Shown: positions 17,811 to 25,854 of the stretch, in pieces | How positions within the stretch are numbered: the first letter of the stretch is position 1 | Layout of the letters: each line of letters starts with the position of its first letter | DNA from: Bradyrhizobium sp. cir1 | GTDB taxonomy: Bacteria > Pseudomonadota > Alphaproteobacteria > Rhizobiales > Xanthobacteraceae | Length of the DNA: 64,000 bases | Assembly (NCBI RefSeq): GCF_014198245.1 | Contig: NZ_JACIHE010000009.1 | Location: 124,001-188,000 of the forward strand | Direction of reading: 5' to 3' | Made by a program: the position numbers and the translations under genes | The notes under the pieces: generated by a model | Seen by the model: the letters and a program-made list of their open reading frames with translations, nothing else | The model's database searches: none | Told to the model about the DNA's origin: nothing

Positions 17811-20597
17811 ATGCCTCCCGCCATTCCGCTTGCGACCTACCGGCTCCAGCTCACCGCGGATTTCGGCTTCGACAAGGCTACCGAAGTCATCCCATACCTG
17901 AAAGGGCTCGGGATCACGCATCTCTATGCCTCGCCGGTGATGAAGGCGCGCAAGGGCTCGACGCATGGCTACGACACCGTCGATCATAGCCAGCTCAATC
18001 CCGAGCTCGGCGGCGAAGCCGGCTTCGCGCGACTGAGCGAGGCGCTCAGGCAGCACGACCTCGGCCTCATCATCGATTTCGTGCCCAACCATGTCGGCGT
18101 GCATTTCGCCGACAATCCCTGGTGGCTCGACATGCTGGAATGGGGCCAGGCCTCGCCGCACGCGGCCGCCTTCGATATCGACTGGGATCTGCTGCCCCAC
18201 CGCGCCCGCGGCGGCGTGCTGCTGCCGATCCTCGGCTCGTCCTATGGCGATGCGCTCGAGCGTGGGGAGATCGAGCTGCGTTACGATCCCGATGAGGGCA
18301 GCTTTTCCGCCTGGTATTTCGAGCATCGCTTGCCGATCGCGCCCGAGCGCTATGGCGAAATCCTGCGCATGACCGTGAAGGAGGCGAACGCCGCCGAGAC
18401 GGACGCCGGCAAACACCTGCTCGCGCTTGCGGCGCGCTACACGGGATTACGCCGCCCCAATCGCAAGGAAGCGCCGGGCTTCAAGGCCGAACTCAAGGAG
18501 ATCGCGGGCGCCGCCGACATCATCAGCCGCGGTCTTGCCGCCTATCGTGCCGCCAAGGACCGTCCCGCGCAGACGCTGGCGCTGCATCACCTGCTGGAGC
18601 GCCAGAACTACAAGCTCGGACACTGGCGGCTCGCCTCCAGCGACATCAATTATCGCCGCTTCTTCGACGTCAACGGGCTCGCTGGCCTCCGCGTCGAGGA
18701 CCCCGGCACCTTCGCCGCCACGCACCGGCTGGTGAAGCAGCTCGTCGCCGACGGCAAATTGCAGGGCATCCGCCTCGATCACATCGACGGCCTGCGCGAT
18801 CCCGCGCAATATTGCCAGCGGCTCCGCCGGCTGGTGCGTGATGCGCAGGGCAAGACGAAACCGTTCTATACGCTGATCGAGAAGATCCTGTGCGAGCACG
18901 AGAAGCTGCCGCATTTCGCCGGCGTCCAGGGCACCACCGGCTATGAGTGGATGAACGTCATCACGCAAGTGCTGGTCGACGCCAAGGGGCTGGAGGCGCT
19001 GGACGAGACCTGGCGCCAGATCAGCAACCACCCGCCGCGGCTTGCGCCTTACGTCAAGGAGGCCAAGCGGCGCGTGCTGGAGACGCTGCTGACCAGCGAA
19101 TTCACTGTGCTGACGCGCCTGCTCGCGCGCATCGCCAACGGACACTATTCGACGCGCGACTTCTCAGCCGACAGCCTGCGGCAGGCGCTCGAACTCTACG
19201 TGCTGCATTTCCCGGTCTATCGCACCTATCTCACCACGGCCGGGGCGACGGCGCACGACCGCAAGCTGATCGAGGACACTATCGCGCGCGCCCGCGCCGA
19301 ATGGTTCGCCGCGGACGAAGGCATCTTCGACTTCCTGCGCGATGCCCTGACCATGGATCTGCTCAAGCCCGGCCGGCCCCCTCACAGCACGCCGCGCGTG
19401 CGCCGCTTCGCCCTGAAGGTGCAGCAGTTCACCGGGCCGATGATGGCAAAGTCGCTGGAGGACACCGCGTTCTACCAGTTTCATCGGCTGCTGGCGCTGA
19501 ACGAGGTCGGCGGCGATCCCGCGAGCGCCGGCCTCACCGTTCCCGCCTTCCATGAGGCGATGCGCGCGCGCGCCAGGGAGTGGCCGCAAGGAATGACGGC
19601 GACCGCCACCCACGACACCAAGCGCGGCGAGGACGCCCGCGCCCGGATTGCGGCGCTCAGCGAGATTCCCGGCGAATGGACCAGCGCGGTGTCGCGCTGG
19701 AAGGTCCTGAATGCGCCGCATCTTGCGCTTCACGTCAATCTGCGCGCGCCGTCGGCGACGTTCGAATACATGCTCTACCAGACCCTGCTCGGCGCATGGC
19801 CGCTGCAGGGACCGGCTGATGCCGGTTTCGTCGAGCGCATTCAGGCCTATGCACTCAAGGCCGCGCGCGAGGGCAAGGAGGAGACGAGCTGGCTCAACCC
19901 GCACCAGGGCTATGAGAGCGGCGTCAAGAGCTTCATCGGGAAGATCCTCGATCCCGCGCTGTCCGGCGAATTTTTGGAGGCGCTGCAAACCCTGGCCCGC
20001 CGCATCGCGCTGCTCGGCGCGCTGAACTCGCTGAGCCAGCTCACGCTCAAGGCGACGCTGCCGGGCGTGCCCGACTTCTACCAAGGCACCGAATTCTGGG
20101 ACCTTTCGCTGGTCGATCCCGACAACCGCCGCCCGGTGGATTTTGCCGCGCGCGATACCGCGCTGGCGTCACTGCAAATACCGGACTGGAGCGGGCTGAC
20201 CAGGACCTGGCCGGACGGCCGGCTCAAGCTCGCCTGGACGCGGCACCTGCTCAGGCTGCGCAACGCGCTCGCCGACGTTTTCGCGCAAGGCGATTACCAG
20301 CCGCTGGAGGTGCGCGGCGCGCATGCTGACCACGTCATCGCGTTCGCTCGCCGCCGCGGCCGCGCTGCGGCGATCGTCATCGTCGGACGCCAGTTTGCAC
20401 CGTTCACGCAAGCGGGCCGCGAATGGCCAGCCCCCGAAGGCCTCGACGCGACCGTCGATATCACGGGTTATGCCGCGGCGGGACTTGCGGGCAACGCGCT
20501 GCCGATCGCACAGGCTTTCCGTGATTTTCCTGCGGCCGTCATCGAGGCTCGCGCAGCAAGCACCATCAGGCCTGCGCGGCAGCGCGTAAGCGCCTGA
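17811..20597 (+). CDS. treY: Maltooligosyltrehalose synthase
   Basis: Converts the reducing-end alpha-1,4 bond of a maltodextrin to an alpha,alpha-1,1 bond. The 928-residue protein has ATYRLQLTADFGFD at the start, YLKGLGITHLYASPVMKARKGSTHGYD, IDFVPNHVGVHFADNPWW, nucleophile Asp323 in IRLDHIDGLRDP, acid/base in YTLIEKIL, and MTATATHDTKRGEDARAR, all hallmarks of TreY, plus PGVPDFYQGTEFW near the end. The ATG at 17811 is preceded by GGAGG; the open frame runs upstream into treZ but without family residues. It is the last gene of the glucan/trehalose operon and ends 3 bases from a convergent gene. Confidence 0.96.
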   Translation: MPPAIPLATYRLQLTADFGFDKATEVIPYLKGLGITHLYASPVMKARKGSTHGYDTVDHSQLNPELGGEAGFARLSEALRQHDLGLIIDFVPNHVGVHFADNPWWLDMLEWGQASPHAAAFDIDWDLLPHRARGGVLLPILGSSYGDALERGEIELRYDPDEGSFSAWYFEHRLPIAPERYGEILRMTVKEANAAETDAGKHLLALAARYTGLRRPNRKEAPGFKAELKEIAGAADIISRGLAAYRAAKDRPAQTLALHHLLERQNYKLGHWRLASSDINYRRFFDVNGLAGLRVEDPGTFAATHRLVKQLVADGKLQGIRLDHIDGLRDPAQYCQRLRRLVRDAQGKTKPFYTLIEKILCEHEKLPHFAGVQGTTGYEWMNVITQVLVDAKGLEALDETWRQISNHPPRLAPYVKEAKRRVLETLLTSEFTVLTRLLARIANGHYSTRDFSADSLRQALELYVLHFPVYRTYLTTAGATAHDRKLIEDTIARARAEWFAADEGIFDFLRDALTMDLLKPGRPPHSTPRVRRFALKVQQFTGPMMAKSLEDTAFYQFHRLLALNEVGGDPASAGLTVPAFHEAMRARAREWPQGMTATATHDTKRGEDARARIAALSEIPGEWTSAVSRWKVLNAPHLALHVNLRAPSATFEYMLYQTLLGAWPLQGPADAGFVERIQAYALKAAREGKEETSWLNPHQGYESGVKSFIGKILDPALSGEFLEALQTLARRIALLGALNSLSQLTLKATLPGVPDFYQGTEFWDLSLVDPDNRRPVDFAARDTALASLQIPDWSGLTRTWPDGRLKLAWTRHLLRLRNALADVFAQGDYQPLEVRGAHADHVIAFARRRGRAAAIVIVGRQFAPFTQAGREWPAPEGLDATVDITGYAAAGLAGNALPIAQAFRDFPAAVIEARAASTIRPARQRVSA

Positions 20598-20600
20598 AAC

Positions 20601-20918
20601 TCACTTTCCGTCGTCCTTGGTGAGCAGCAACTGCCCGCGCTTCCTGATGGTCGCCTGCGCCATCTCGGCAAAGCGCTGCAACAGCCACGGCAAGACCACC
20701 TGAACCTTGACGTGATCGTCGGCGACGTCGACCTGACCGGTCGCGATCTGTCCGAGCGCGCGGATGCGGAAATTCATGCTGTCGCCGCTCCAGCGCTCCT
20801 CCTCGACCTGCAGCACGGGAATGCTGGCCGCCGCGCGGCCAAGCCCGCTCTTGAGCCGGCGCACTGCCTCTTCGCGGCCGAGACGGTGCGGAATGGAAAC
20901 GACAAGCGGTGCTGACAT
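20601..20918 (-). CDS. Polyhydroxyalkanoic acid system family small protein
   Basis: A 105-residue protein starting MSAPLVVSIPHRLGREEAV and ending in a lysine-rich tail. The pattern of an SIPH-x-LGREEA-x-RRL start, then a central GDSMNFRIRALGQIATGQVDV beta segment and VQVVLPWLLQRFAE matches the PHA_gran_rgn family (putative granule-associated or regulatory proteins of polyhydroxyalkanoate systems) as I remember it. An in-frame start 21 codons upstream exists, but the ATG at 20918 begins the conserved part. It is convergent with treY with almost no gap. No phaC or phasin gene is adjacent, so the PHA role is family-based only. Confidence 0.7.
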   Translation of the reverse strand: MSAPLVVSIPHRLGREEAVRRLKSGLGRAAASIPVLQVEEERWSGDSMNFRIRALGQIATGQVDVADDHVKVQVVLPWLLQRFAEMAQATIRKRGQLLLTKDDGK

Positions 20919-21013
20919 GGCCCTGCCCTGCGCTGATTCATCCTCACTTAGTGATTCCGGCCGCAACGATAAAGGTTCCATGCAACTTGCACCTGTCGCC
21001 CCGTTTCAAAACC

Positions 21014-21038
21014 GGAACTTTAAAACCTGCGGCAAGTT
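21014..21038 (+). promoter_or_regulatory. Candidate EcfG (general stress) promoter for the DUF3309 peptide
   Basis: GGAAC at 21014-21018, then 17 bases, then GTT at 21036-21038. This matches the alphaproteobacterial general-stress consensus GGAAC-N18/19-TT. It lies 60 bases before the start codon of the small membrane peptide at 21098, with the same element and spacing as in front of ku. Confidence 0.6.
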
Positions 21039-21097
21039 GCCCTCGCACACGGGACAGGTGCAAACGACCCTTTCCACAAGGGCTGGAGGAGACTCGC

Positions 21098-21262
21098 ATG
21101 TCAATCGGCACGATCATTCTGATCATTCTGGTCATCGCCCTGCTCGGCGGCTTCAGCGGCATTGGCGGCGGCCCGTTCTACGGCACCGGTTATTACGGCG
21201 GCGGCGGCCTCGGGCTGGTCATCGTCATCCTGTTGATCCTGCTGCTGATGGGACGGATCTAA
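21098..21262 (+). CDS. DUF3309 family small membrane protein
   Basis: A 54-residue peptide with two hydrophobic segments: an N-terminal IILIILVIALLGGF helix and a C-terminal LGLVIVILLILLLMGRI helix, separated by a glycine/tyrosine-rich loop (GTGYYGGGG). This is the usual layout of DUF3309 proteins, which are widespread in alphaproteobacteria and lack an assigned function. The ATG is preceded by GGAGGA. A GGAAC-N17-GTT element upstream points to general-stress induction, which is inference. It is monocistronic and followed by a palindromic repeat. Confidence 0.85.
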   Translation: MSIGTIILIILVIALLGGFSGIGGGPFYGTGYYGGGGLGLVIVILLILLLMGRI

Positions 21263-21273
21263 GACGAGGACTC

Positions 21274-21387
21274 GTAGGGTGGGTTAGCACGCGGCTGCGC
21301 GAAGCGCAGTCCGCTGGCGTAACCCACCACTTCTGTCTCTGCGGAAACCAAAGAGGTGGGTTACGCCTTGCGGCTAACCCACCCTAC
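21274..21387. repeat. Intergenic palindromic repeat, family 2 (GTAGGGTGGGTTAG arms)
   Basis: The left arm GTAGGGTGGGTTAGC and the right arm GCTAACCCACCCTAC are perfect reverse complements. An inner pair, GCGTAACCCACC and GGTGGGTTACGC, adds a second stem. It separates the DUF3309 gene from the convergent ligD, overlapping the ligD stop, and may terminate both transcripts. Confidence 0.9.
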
Positions 21388-24074
21388 TTCTTCCCCGCCA
21401 GCTTCTTCATCGCCACCTTGATCGACACCGCCGCATCGTCATAGCCCTCCCAGGCCTTGGACCGTCTTAACAGGCCCGGCACGGTCCGTAGCGTATACTT
21501 CTTCGGATCGAGATCGCTCTTCACCTGCGCCCAGGTCACGGGCATCGACACGGTCGCACCGGCGCGCGCGCGCGGCGAAAGCGCGGCAACCGCGGTCGAC
21601 ATGCGGTCGTTGCGGAGATAGTCCAGGAAGATCTTTCCGTTCCGCAGCTTCTTCGACATGTTGAGCAGATAGCGCTCGGGGTCGTCATCGGCCATCCACT
21701 GGCAGATTCCTTGCGCAAACGCCTTGGCCTCCTTCCAGCTCACCTTGTCGCGCGCGCCATGGAGCAGCGGCACCACCACATGGAGCCCCTTGCCGCCGGT
21801 GGTCTTGCAAAAGCTCTCCATGCCGACATCGGCGAGCCGCTGCCGCATCTCCTTGGCCGCCTCGACGACGTCGGCAAAGTCCACGTCCGGCGCCGGGTCG
21901 AGATCGAACACCAGCCGCCCCGGCGTGTCATAGGCATCAGGCGCGCAATTCCAGGGATGCAGCTCGACACCGCCGATCTGCGCGACTGCGGCCAGTCCCT
22001 CGACACGATCGATCTGCAAATACGGCTTGCGATCGCCGGAGACTTTTGCGAGCTCGAGCAGGTTCGAGGTGCCCTGCATGGCATGACGCTGGAAGAACTT
22101 TTCGCCGCCGATGCCGTCGGGCGCGCGCAGGATCGAGCATGGGCGTCCCTTCAGGTGCTCGATCATCCAGCTTCCGACCGCTTCGAAATAGCGCGCGAGA
22201 TCGAGCTTCGTCACGCCCTCGCCGTCGCCGTCGTTCGGCCACAGCTCCTTGTCCGGTTTCGAGATGACGACGCCCATCACTTCCGCGGTGCCGGCGTCCT
22301 TGGATCGCTTCGCGGTCTTCGCAGCGCGCTTCCTGGTCGAGGGTTCGGCGAGCGCGGTATCGACCGGCGTCTCGGCCTCGACCTCCTCGGCGGGCTTGTC
22401 CTGCCGCAAGCCCTTGAACGCGGCCTGGCGGATATTGCCGTCGGCGGTGAAGCCGGCAAATTCGATCTCGGCGACGAGCTCCGGCTTCAGCCAGTGCACC
22501 TCGCGCGTCTTCTTCGGAGCATTCTTGCCGCCGAAGGGACTCTCCTTGCTCTCCATCGCCTTCAGAGAGGGCATGATGCGCCTGACCTTGTCGGCGCCAA
22601 AGCCGGTGCCGACCATGCCGACAAAGGCGAGATGATCACCGCGATGCACGCCGGCCATCAGCGAGCGGAATTTGCCGTTGGTGGTCTTGTAGCCGCCGAT
22701 CACGACCTCGTGGCCGGCGCGGCATTTGGCCTTGGTCCAGCTTTCGGTGCGGCCGGAGCGATAGGGCGCGTCGAGCTTCTTCGACACCACGCCTTCCAGC
22801 TCGAGCTTGCAGGCCGATTGCAGCACCGCCTCGCTACCGCTCTCGAAATGCTCGACATAGCGGATCTGCGCCGACTTGCGCTTGCGCGGCTCCAATAGCT
22901 CCTTGAGCCGCGCCTTGCGCTGGCCGAGCGGCAGCCGACGGTAGTCCTGATTTTCCGCGAAGAGGAGATCGAACGCGAAGAAGATGAGATCCTCGGTCTT
23001 GCCGTCCGACAGAGCGGCCTGGAGCGAGGAGAAATTCGGCGCGCCGTTGTGATCGAGCGCGACGATCTCGCCGTCGATCATGGCATCCGGCAGCGAAGTC
23101 GCCTCCTTCGCGATCGAAGCGAACTTGTCGGTCCAGTCCAGGCCCTTGCGCGTCTTCAACGTCGCCTCGCCGTCCTCGACCCGGAGCTGCACCCGGTAGC
23201 CGTCGAACTTGATCTCGTGGCACCAGCCATTGCCGGCCGGCGGCCGCTCGACCGGCGTGCAGAGCTGCGGCGCGACGAAATCCGGCATCGCCGAGACCTT
23301 CTTGGCATTCGTGGCCGTCGTCGTCTTCTTTCCCGTCTTTCCGGCCTTCAACGCCGTGCGCGGCGCCGGCTGCAAGGTCCTGCCTTTCGTCTCCTCGGTC
23401 CGATTGGACTGCCAGACCGCATCCGCCTTGGCCTTGCCCTTCGCCAGCATGAATGGCTTCGGCGCGCGGCCCTTGCCTTCGGCGATCTGCTCCATGGCAC
23501 GGCCGGAGGCGACCGACTTGTCCTCGTCGAGAATGTCGTTGTCCGCGCCCTCGCGGGCGTACTCGTCGCGATGCTTGATCAGCAGCCAGTTGGTGCGCTT
23601 TTCGCCGCCGCGGTTGCGCATGCGCACAAGCACCCAGCTGCCCTGCAGCTTGTCGCCGTGAAGCGTGAACTTGAGGTCGCCTTTCCTGAAGCCCGCTTCC
23701 GGATCTTCCGCCTCCCACGTGCCGCGGTCCCACAGCATCACTGTGCCGCCGCCGTACTGGCCTTCCGGAATCGTGCCTTCGAAATCGCCATAGTCGAGCG
23801 GGTGATCCTCGACCTCGACCGCCAGGCGCTTGTCGTGGGGATCGAGCGAAGGCCCTTTCGTCACGGCCCAGGACTTGAACACGCCGTCGAATTCGAGCCG
23901 GAAATCGTAATGCAGACGCGTCGCATCATGCTTCTGGATCACGAAGCGCCGCCGGTCCGATGGCGCCACCGCGGTCTTGCCGGATGGCTCAGGCGTCTTC
24001 TCGAAGTCACGCTTCCGTCGGTAGGTGGAGAGTTTTTGCAGCACGACCGGTCCCGCTTCTCTTTTGGTTTTCAA
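21384..24074 (-). CDS. ligD: Multifunctional DNA ligase D (NHEJ)
   Basis: Repairs double-strand breaks together with Ku. The 896-residue protein has three domains in order. The 3'-phosphoesterase (about 30-190) has HDATRLHYDFRLEFDG and EDHPLDYGDFEGTIPEG. The ATP-dependent ligase (about 265-560) has nucleophile Lys in HEIKFDGYR and DGEIVALD. The primase-polymerase (about 620-890) has FDLDPAPDVDF metal ligands and KTTGGKGLHVVVPL. The order PE-LIG-POL is the common proteobacterial one. The start is uncertain: a TAG codon lies two codons before a TTG at 24074, and GTG codons about ten codons later are alternatives. It is divergent from ku across an 88-base region holding two overlapping GGAAC promoters. 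Confidence 0.95.
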   Translation of the reverse strand: MKTKREAGPVVLQKLSTYRRKRDFEKTPEPSGKTAVAPSDRRRFVIQKHDATRLHYDFRLEFDGVFKSWAVTKGPSLDPHDKRLAVEVEDHPLDYGDFEGTIPEGQYGGGTVMLWDRGTWEAEDPEAGFRKGDLKFTLHGDKLQGSWVLVRMRNRGGEKRTNWLLIKHRDEYAREGADNDILDEDKSVASGRAMEQIAEGKGRAPKPFMLAKGKAKADAVWQSNRTEETKGRTLQPAPRTALKAGKTGKKTTTATNAKKVSAMPDFVAPQLCTPVERPPAGNGWCHEIKFDGYRVQLRVEDGEATLKTRKGLDWTDKFASIAKEATSLPDAMIDGEIVALDHNGAPNFSSLQAALSDGKTEDLIFFAFDLLFAENQDYRRLPLGQRKARLKELLEPRKRKSAQIRYVEHFESGSEAVLQSACKLELEGVVSKKLDAPYRSGRTESWTKAKCRAGHEVVIGGYKTTNGKFRSLMAGVHRGDHLAFVGMVGTGFGADKVRRIMPSLKAMESKESPFGGKNAPKKTREVHWLKPELVAEIEFAGFTADGNIRQAAFKGLRQDKPAEEVEAETPVDTALAEPSTRKRAAKTAKRSKDAGTAEVMGVVISKPDKELWPNDGDGEGVTKLDLARYFEAVGSWMIEHLKGRPCSILRAPDGIGGEKFFQRHAMQGTSNLLELAKVSGDRKPYLQIDRVEGLAAVAQIGGVELHPWNCAPDAYDTPGRLVFDLDPAPDVDFADVVEAAKEMRQRLADVGMESFCKTTGGKGLHVVVPLLHGARDKVSWKEAKAFAQGICQWMADDDPERYLLNMSKKLRNGKIFLDYLRNDRMSTAVAALSPRARAGATVSMPVTWAQVKSDLDPKKYTLRTVPGLLRRSKAWEGYDDAAVSIKVAMKKLAGKK

Positions 24075-24100
24075 AGCCTATCACGGCAAAAGTCCCACCC

Positions 24101-24133
24101 GGAACCAAAACCCGATGGCGAGGTTGGAGTTCC
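24101..24133. promoter_or_regulatory. Overlapping face-to-face EcfG-type promoters for ku (+) and ligD (-)
   Basis: Plus strand: GGAAC at 24101-24105, 17 bases, GTT at 24123-24125, reading towards ku. Minus strand: GGAAC at 24133-24129, 17 bases, GTT at 24111-24109, reading towards ligD. The two elements interleave, so each -10 falls inside the spacer of the other. Both fit the alphaproteobacterial general-stress consensus with the same spacing. Predicted starts lie about 30 bases from each start codon. Confidence 0.7.
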
Positions 24134-24162
24134 AAAACCTCTTGAAAACGCTGGAGAATGGA

Positions 24163-25044
24163 ATGGCTCCCCGTGCCTATTGGAAGGGAACGCTGAAGCT
24201 CTCGCTGGTCAGTTGCCCTGTCGTGCTCTATCCCGCGACGACTGCGGCCGAGAAGACCCGGTTTCACATGATCAACCGCGAGACCGGCAATCGTCTCAAG
24301 CAGCAGATGGTCGATATCGAGACCGGCGACGTCGTCGAGAGCGACCAGAAAGGGCGCGGCTACGAATTGCGCAAGGGCAAGTATGTGGAGGTCGAGCCGG
24401 AGGAACTCGAGGCGGTGCAGATCGAGAGCAATCACACCATCGACATCGAGAGTTTCGTGCCGAGCGAGGAAATCGACCAGCGCTATCTCAACCATCCCTA
24501 TTACATCGCGCCCGACGGCAAGGCCGCGATCGACGCTTTCGCGGTGATCCGCGATGCCATGAAGGATCAGGATCGCGTGGCGCTCGCCAAGATCGTGCTC
24601 ACCAACCGCGAGCACATCATCGCGATCGAACCGCTCGGCAAGGGCCTGCTCGGCACCACGCTGCGCTACCCCTACGAGCTCCGCGACGAGGACCAGTTCT
24701 TCGACGACATCAAGAGCCCGAAAATCACCAAGGACATGGTCGAGCTCGCCGGTCACATCCTGCACACCAAGGCCGCGCATTTCGATCCCGCCAAGTTCAA
24801 GGACGAGTACGAGAACGCGCTGAAGGCGCTGGTCAGGCGCAAGGCGAGCGGCAAGACGATCGAGCTGCCCGAGCCGGAGGAGCGCCCGAGCAACGTCGTC
24901 AGCCTGATGGATGCGCTGAAGCAGAGCCTGAAGGGGCGCAGCAGGAAAACGTCGGCCAAGTCACACGCGCGCCGCGCAACGGGGCGGCAGCGCAGTGCGC
25001 GGAAGACGCACCGGGCAGCGGCGAGGCATCGGAAGGCGGGTTAG
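24163..25044 (+). CDS. ku: Ku protein (NHEJ end-binding)
   Basis: Homodimeric ring that binds DNA ends and recruits LigD. The 293-residue protein begins MAPRAYWKGTLKLSLVSCPV, the standard bacterial Ku opening, followed by FHMINRETGNRLKQQMVD, GRGYELRKGKYVEVEPEE, FVPSEEIDQRYLNHPYYI and TLRYPYELRD. About 30 C-terminal residues form an Arg/Lys/Ala-rich tail (RSARKTHRAAARHRKAG end), of the kind that adds DNA binding and LigD contact in longer bacterial Kus. ATG at 24163 with GGAG 10 bases upstream; the frame is open further upstream but without family residues. Divergent from ligD. Confidence 0.96.
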   Translation: MAPRAYWKGTLKLSLVSCPVVLYPATTAAEKTRFHMINRETGNRLKQQMVDIETGDVVESDQKGRGYELRKGKYVEVEPEELEAVQIESNHTIDIESFVPSEEIDQRYLNHPYYIAPDGKAAIDAFAVIRDAMKDQDRVALAKIVLTNREHIIAIEPLGKGLLGTTLRYPYELRDEDQFFDDIKSPKITKDMVELAGHILHTKAAHFDPAKFKDEYENALKALVRRKASGKTIELPEPEERPSNVVSLMDALKQSLKGRSRKTSAKSHARRATGRQRSARKTHRAAARHRKAG

Positions 25045-25047
25045 CAC

Positions 25048-25156
25048 GTCATTCCGGGGCGATGCGAAGCATTGAGCCCGGAATCCATCATGCCAAGCGT
25101 GACGAGCGGAGATATGGATTCCGGGCCCGCGCCAAGGGGGCGCGTCCCGGAATGAC
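25048..25156. repeat. Intergenic palindromic repeat, family 3 (GTCATTCCGGGG arms)
   Basis: The left arm is GTCATTCCGGGGCG and a later GGAATCCAT; the right arm is ATGGATTCC then CGTCCCGGAATGAC. It forms an imperfect long hairpin between convergent ku and kdpE and may terminate both. It resembles a palindrome very common in Bradyrhizobium genomes, as I remember. Confidence 0.85.
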
Positions 25157-25164
25157 AACGGGGC

Positions 25165-25854
25165 CTAATCCCCCGCCTTCAGCCGGTAGCCGATCCCCGT
25201 CTCGGTCAGCACATATTGCGGACGCTCCGGATCGGCTTCGATCTTTTGCCGGAGCTGGCGGACATAGACGCGTAAGTATTGCGCGTCGGTCAGCTCGTCC
25301 CAGAGCTCCTTGAGCAGGAATCTGTGGGTCAGAACCTTGCCGGCGTGCTGCACCAGGACGCGCAGGAGCTCATATTCCTTCGGCGACAGTTTGACGTCGC
25401 GCTCGCCGACCTTGACGATACGGCGTACGAGATCGACCGAGAGATCGCCGGTGCGAAACACCGGGCGCTCGCCCTGGACCTGGAGCTGGTGGCGCAGCGC
25501 AGCGCGCAGGCGCGCCAGAAGCTCGTCCATGCCGAACGGCTTGGTCAGGTAATCGTCGGCACCGAGATCGAGCGCCTGCACCTTGCCGGCCTCGTCGCCA
25601 CGGCTCGACAGCACCACAATCGGCACGGCCTCGTTACGGGCCCGGATGGTGCGCAGCAGCTCATGGCCCTGGATGTCGGGCAGGCCGAGATCGAGGATGA
25701 TCAGCGCGGGCTCTTCGGCGAGCTTTTCCAGCGCCGACTTGCCGTTTGGTGCTTCCAATATCTCATAGCCCTGCGTCGTCAGTCCCATCCGCAACAATTT
25801 GCGGATCGGCGGCTCGTCGTCGATGACCAGGACCTTGATCGCGGCGGCACTCAT
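25165..25854 (-). CDS. kdpE: KdpE response regulator (OmpR/PhoB family)
   Basis: Transcription activator of the high-affinity potassium ATPase, phosphorylated by KdpD. The 229-residue protein has a receiver domain (VIDDEPPIRKLLR acidic pocket, phospho-Asp in ILDLGLPDIQG near residue 53, conserved Ser/Lys in VLSSRG and DYLTKPFGMDEL) and a winged-helix DNA-binding domain with LSPKEYELLRVLVQHAGKVL and the recognition helix in AQYLRVYVRQLRQKIE. OmpR-family proteins bind 11-bp direct repeats, matching the TTATGA-N5-CTATAA elements near kdpA described below. Its ATG overlaps the kdpD stop (ATGA), so both are made together. Confidence 0.95.
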   Translation of the reverse strand: MSAAAIKVLVIDDEPPIRKLLRMGLTTQGYEILEAPNGKSALEKLAEEPALIILDLGLPDIQGHELLRTIRARNEAVPIVVLSSRGDEAGKVQALDLGADDYLTKPFGMDELLARLRAALRHQLQVQGERPVFRTGDLSVDLVRRIVKVGERDVKLSPKEYELLRVLVQHAGKVLTHRFLLKELWDELTDAQYLRVYVRQLRQKIEADPERPQYVLTETGIGYRLKAGD

